Source: DATKYQ01 sp035528415
GTDB taxonomy: Bacteria; Myxococcota; B64-G9
Direction: 5' to 3'
Assembly: GCA_035528415.1 (NCBI GenBank)
Contig: DATKYQ010000019.1
Span: 1 to 64,000, forward strand
Length of the DNA: 64,000 bases
The notes under the pieces were generated by a model. The model made no database searches, was not told where the DNA came from, and worked only from the letters and a program-made list of their open reading frames with translations. Positions 61,912-64,000 of this stretch are shown piece by piece; position 1 is the stretch's first letter; every line of letters starts with the position of its first letter. Made by a program: the position numbers and the translations under genes.

Positions 61912-61937
61912 GCCGGGCCATATGCCCGGCTTTTTTT
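61912..61937 (+). terminator. intrinsic terminator of the cold-shock gene
   Basis: GCCGGGC (61912-61918), loop CATAT, GCCCGGC (61924-61930) form a perfect 7-bp stem, followed by seven T residues (61931-61937). The flanking AAA/TTT extends the stem by up to three pairs, so it can act in either orientation. Confidence 0.93.
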
Positions 61938-62039
61938 CGTTGTCCGTTGACATCAATCATGAAAGCACGCAAGATCGCCTTGTCTTTCCAGTCCAGCGAT
62001 AGTGCGCACGCGCACTAATCCACGAGGAGAGTTTCCAAA

Positions 62040-63644
62040 ATGCTGGAATTCGTGATTTCCAAGAGCGGAAAAGACCTGGTCACCCTGCCCCTGGATGGCG
62101 ATGCTGTTAGCATCGGCCGTGCGGGCACCAACGATCTCAGCCTGCCCGAGCCGACAGTTTCCAGGCACCAGTGCCAGATATCTCTCGATGGGGGCATAAT
62201 TCGCCTTCTGGATCACAGCGGCAAAGGCACCCTCGTCGACGGCAAGCGGGTCGCTGACGCAGAGTTGCACCCAGGCTCTCGGATCTACTTCGGGGAATTG
62301 ACGGCCACCTTACGCACGAGCCGAGAGGAAAGTCTGGCCACACCAACCCTGATAGGCGGAGGCACGAACATTCTGCCAGCCAGCACGGGTTCGGATACGT
62401 TGAGCTTGAGCGGCACTGTTTTGGGCAAGCCATTCAAGGCACGGCTTGCGGGTAATGTTCTCAACGCCGGCACGGATCCGGGCAACGATATCGTCATCGA
62501 TGATAGTTTCGTCTCGGCGTTTCATTGCCGCTTCTTCAAGAAGAACGATGCCTGGTTCGTGGCCGATCTGGGCAGCACCAACGGCACATCGGTCAATGGA
62601 GTCAGGGTGGGTGAGGCCCGACTGGAGCCTGGAGCCGTCGTCAGCATGGGTCGTATAAAGCTGACGGTCGAAGACGACTCTGTCGACAAGTCGGGGTCTT
62701 TTTTCGGTTTGGTCAGCGAAGATCCATCCATGCGGTCTGTCTTCGACGCGATCCGCCGAGCCGCCCCCAGCGACGAAACCATCTTGATCACCGGCGAGTC
62801 GGGCTCTGGAAAAGAACTGGTGGCGCATGCCTGTCACAAGCTCAGCCGGCGCACTGCCCAGCAGTTGGTCGCGCTGAACTGCGCCGCCATCACCAGGGAC
62901 CTGATCGAAAGCGAACTTTTCGGTCACGAAAAGGGGGCTTTTACCGGCGCCCAGACGAAACGTAAGGGATTGTTCGAAGAGGCCGACAGGGGCACACTGT
63001 TCCTCGATGAAATCGGCGAGTTGGCCATGGACGTGCAGGCAAAGCTCCTGCGGGCTCTCGAGAGCGGAGAGATCCGACGAGTGGGCAGCAATGTTCCGGT
63101 GCGTGTCGACACTCGCGTGGTCGCGGCCACTCATCGCTCTCTGCCCGAACGAGTAAGCAAGGGCGAATTCAGGGAAGACCTGTACTACCGAGTCTGCGTA
63201 ATCGAGATCCCGCTGCCTCCGCTGCGAAAGCGCCCCCGGGACATTCCGCTTCTGGCGGCCCACTTTCTGACTCGTTCCACCCGGAGCACCGAGCCCAAAA
63301 GATTTTCGGACGGCGCCATCGAACGACTTTGCGACTATCGTTTTCCCGGCAACGTGCGCGAGTTGAAGCACATTATCACCCGGGCGGCGATCATGTGCCC
63401 CGAGACTACTATCGAAGCCGGACAACTGATATTCTCGCCCCCCACGCTGGCCGACCGCGTGGCCGAGTCGCAGATCTATCACAAGGGAAAAACGCTCAAG
63501 GAAGTAGAGATCGAGACCCTGCGCCAGACACTGGCCGCTAACGACGGCAACCAGAAGGCAGCGGCCCGGGTACTCGGCATCGCCCGCTCGACTTTAATCA
63601 ACAAGATGGAAAAGTACCAGATTTCAGCACACGACACGGACTGA
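62040..63644 (+). CDS. double-FHA sigma-54 activator
   Basis: A 534-residue enhancer-binding protein. Two FHA domains come first: one about 1-90 (VSIGRAGTNDLSL, TVSRHQCQI) and one about 125-215 (GTDPGNDIVIDDSFVSAFHC, DLGSTNGTSVNG); FHA domains bind phosphothreonine. The AAA+ domain (about 225-460) has GESGSGKEL (Walker A), GAFTGA, FLDEIGE and FPGNVREL. A Fis-type helix-turn-helix closes the protein (NQKAAARVLGIARSTLINK). It probably responds to Ser/Thr kinase signalling rather than a response-regulator phosphate. The second FHA has the fuller consensus. It begins 102 bp after the cold-shock terminator. Its targets are unknown. Confidence 0.93.
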   Translation: MLEFVISKSGKDLVTLPLDGDAVSIGRAGTNDLSLPEPTVSRHQCQISLDGGIIRLLDHSGKGTLVDGKRVADAELHPGSRIYFGELTATLRTSREESLATPTLIGGGTNILPASTGSDTLSLSGTVLGKPFKARLAGNVLNAGTDPGNDIVIDDSFVSAFHCRFFKKNDAWFVADLGSTNGTSVNGVRVGEARLEPGAVVSMGRIKLTVEDDSVDKSGSFFGLVSEDPSMRSVFDAIRRAAPSDETILITGESGSGKELVAHACHKLSRRTAQQLVALNCAAITRDLIESELFGHEKGAFTGAQTKRKGLFEEADRGTLFLDEIGELAMDVQAKLLRALESGEIRRVGSNVPVRVDTRVVAATHRSLPERVSKGEFREDLYYRVCVIEIPLPPLRKRPRDIPLLAAHFLTRSTRSTEPKRFSDGAIERLCDYRFPGNVRELKHIITRAAIMCPETTIEAGQLIFSPPTLADRVAESQIYHKGKTLKEVEIETLRQTLAANDGNQKAAARVLGIARSTLINKMEKYQISAHDTD

Positions 63645-63650
63645 GGACGG

Positions 63651-64000
63651 TCACGTCGAAAGACTGTATGAAAGTTCGAAACGTTTCTTCTGGCAGAGAG
63701 TATCGTTGCAAAGGACGAAGTCGAACTTGAGATCGACGCCGAAAGACCCCTTCTGCGCTGCCCTGTAGGGCACTTCGAAGCGACACTTCTTGTTCTCGAG
63801 TATCTTGATGTCTTTCTTGCGCAGCTTTTTCTTGGCAATCTCGATCCCGGCGGACGCTTTTAAATCGACTATCAGCGGTGCCGGTTTGTTGAGCTTCCAG
63901 TTGCCAACAACGCCAATCTCGATGGCTATCTTCCCGGACAGGCTCTTGGGACCATCGGGAAGTTGACCCATCAGGATCCGGTAATTGTCGCCGGTCTTGA
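63651..64000 (-). CDS. 3' part of a secreted DsbD-N-like domain protein
   Basis: The minus-strand frame is open from base 64000 to a stop at 63651-63653, giving 115 C-terminal residues; the start lies outside the window. The segment is beta-rich (IAIEIGVVGNWKLNKPAP, FEVPYRAAQKGSFGVDLKFDFVLC) and ends with VLCNDTLCQKKRFELSYS. The C-x4-C pair in this strand context is typical of DsbD N-terminal (DsbC/thiol-disulfide interchange) domains and related immunoglobulin-like domains, where CxxxxC bridges the end of the fold. It converges with the FHA activator gene, with 6 bp between. Confidence 0.6.
   Translation of the reverse strand, partial: KTGDNYRILMGQLPDGPKSLSGKIAIEIGVVGNWKLNKPAPLIVDLKASAGIEIAKKKLRKKDIKILENKKCRFEVPYRAAQKGSFGVDLKFDFVLCNDTLCQKKRFELSYSLST

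Noticed and set aside
62310..63482. 390-residue minus-strand open frame
   Set aside because: Antisense to the FHA sigma-54 activator, with no protein-like pattern.

Overview
The window is a high-GC, gene-dense bacterial chromosome segment from a Gram-negative organism. Evidence for the Gram-negative envelope is lipoprotein signal peptides, two predicted outer-membrane beta-barrels, Tad-type pseudopilins and a 14-gene proton-pumping NADH:quinone oxidoreductase operon. Sigma-54 activators, FHA domains, IPT/Kelch lipoproteins and a CoaBC/type-4 UDG/NfeD/slipin neighbourhood are most familiar from the former Deltaproteobacteria (Myxococcota, Desulfobacterota and related candidate phyla). That placement is inference; there is no rRNA or tRNA in the window.

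Region 1 (1-11928) holds a truncated CAP-domain lipoprotein, a small membrane protein and an NtrB/NtrC-like kinase-regulator pair. After the pair come two transcription units encoding only exported proteins. One is a 1442-residue IPT/Kelch lipoprotein with a small beta-barrel. The other is two Lys/Gln/Glu-rich secreted proteins with calcium-loop-like motifs, followed by a larger beta-barrel. Each unit is preceded by the same architecture: two TCGAC-N6-GTCGA dyads exactly 23 bp apart, then a TGGCACG-N4-GTGCT sigma-54 promoter. This self-contained regulon is the strongest new observation here.

Region 2 (11974-21853) holds mostly housekeeping genes: a Prok-RING-like membrane protein, coaBC, a phospholipase-C-like protein, type-4 uracil-DNA glycosylase, an NfeD protease with its slipin partner, a two-domain nitroreductase-like protein and a CDF metal transporter. 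The 257-bp gap at 20679-20935 hides a start-less remnant resembling the C-terminus of an AbiEii-type toxin.

Region 3 (21967-35762) is nuoA to nuoN in canonical order, with short gaps or overlaps and separate nuoC and nuoD.

Region 4 (35823-56529) is a mosaic of envelope and accessory genes: lipoproteins, a nitroreductase overlapping a cysteine-rich YHS protein, a six-hairpin glycosidase-like lipoprotein, a VWA protein, a Tat-targeted AmmeMemoRadiSam radical-SAM enzyme, alpha/beta hydrolases, a DUF47 protein, a lytic transglycosylase, two tandem ABC-2 exporters, a TPP enzyme with an altered cofactor motif and a TPR lipoprotein.

Region 5 (56712-64000) is a Tad-like pseudopilin cluster (TadE-like, TadG-like, TadE-like, two secreted proteins, a Flp-like peptide). 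It is followed by a cold-shock protein with a strong terminator, a double-FHA sigma-54 activator and the 3' end of a DsbD-N-like gene.
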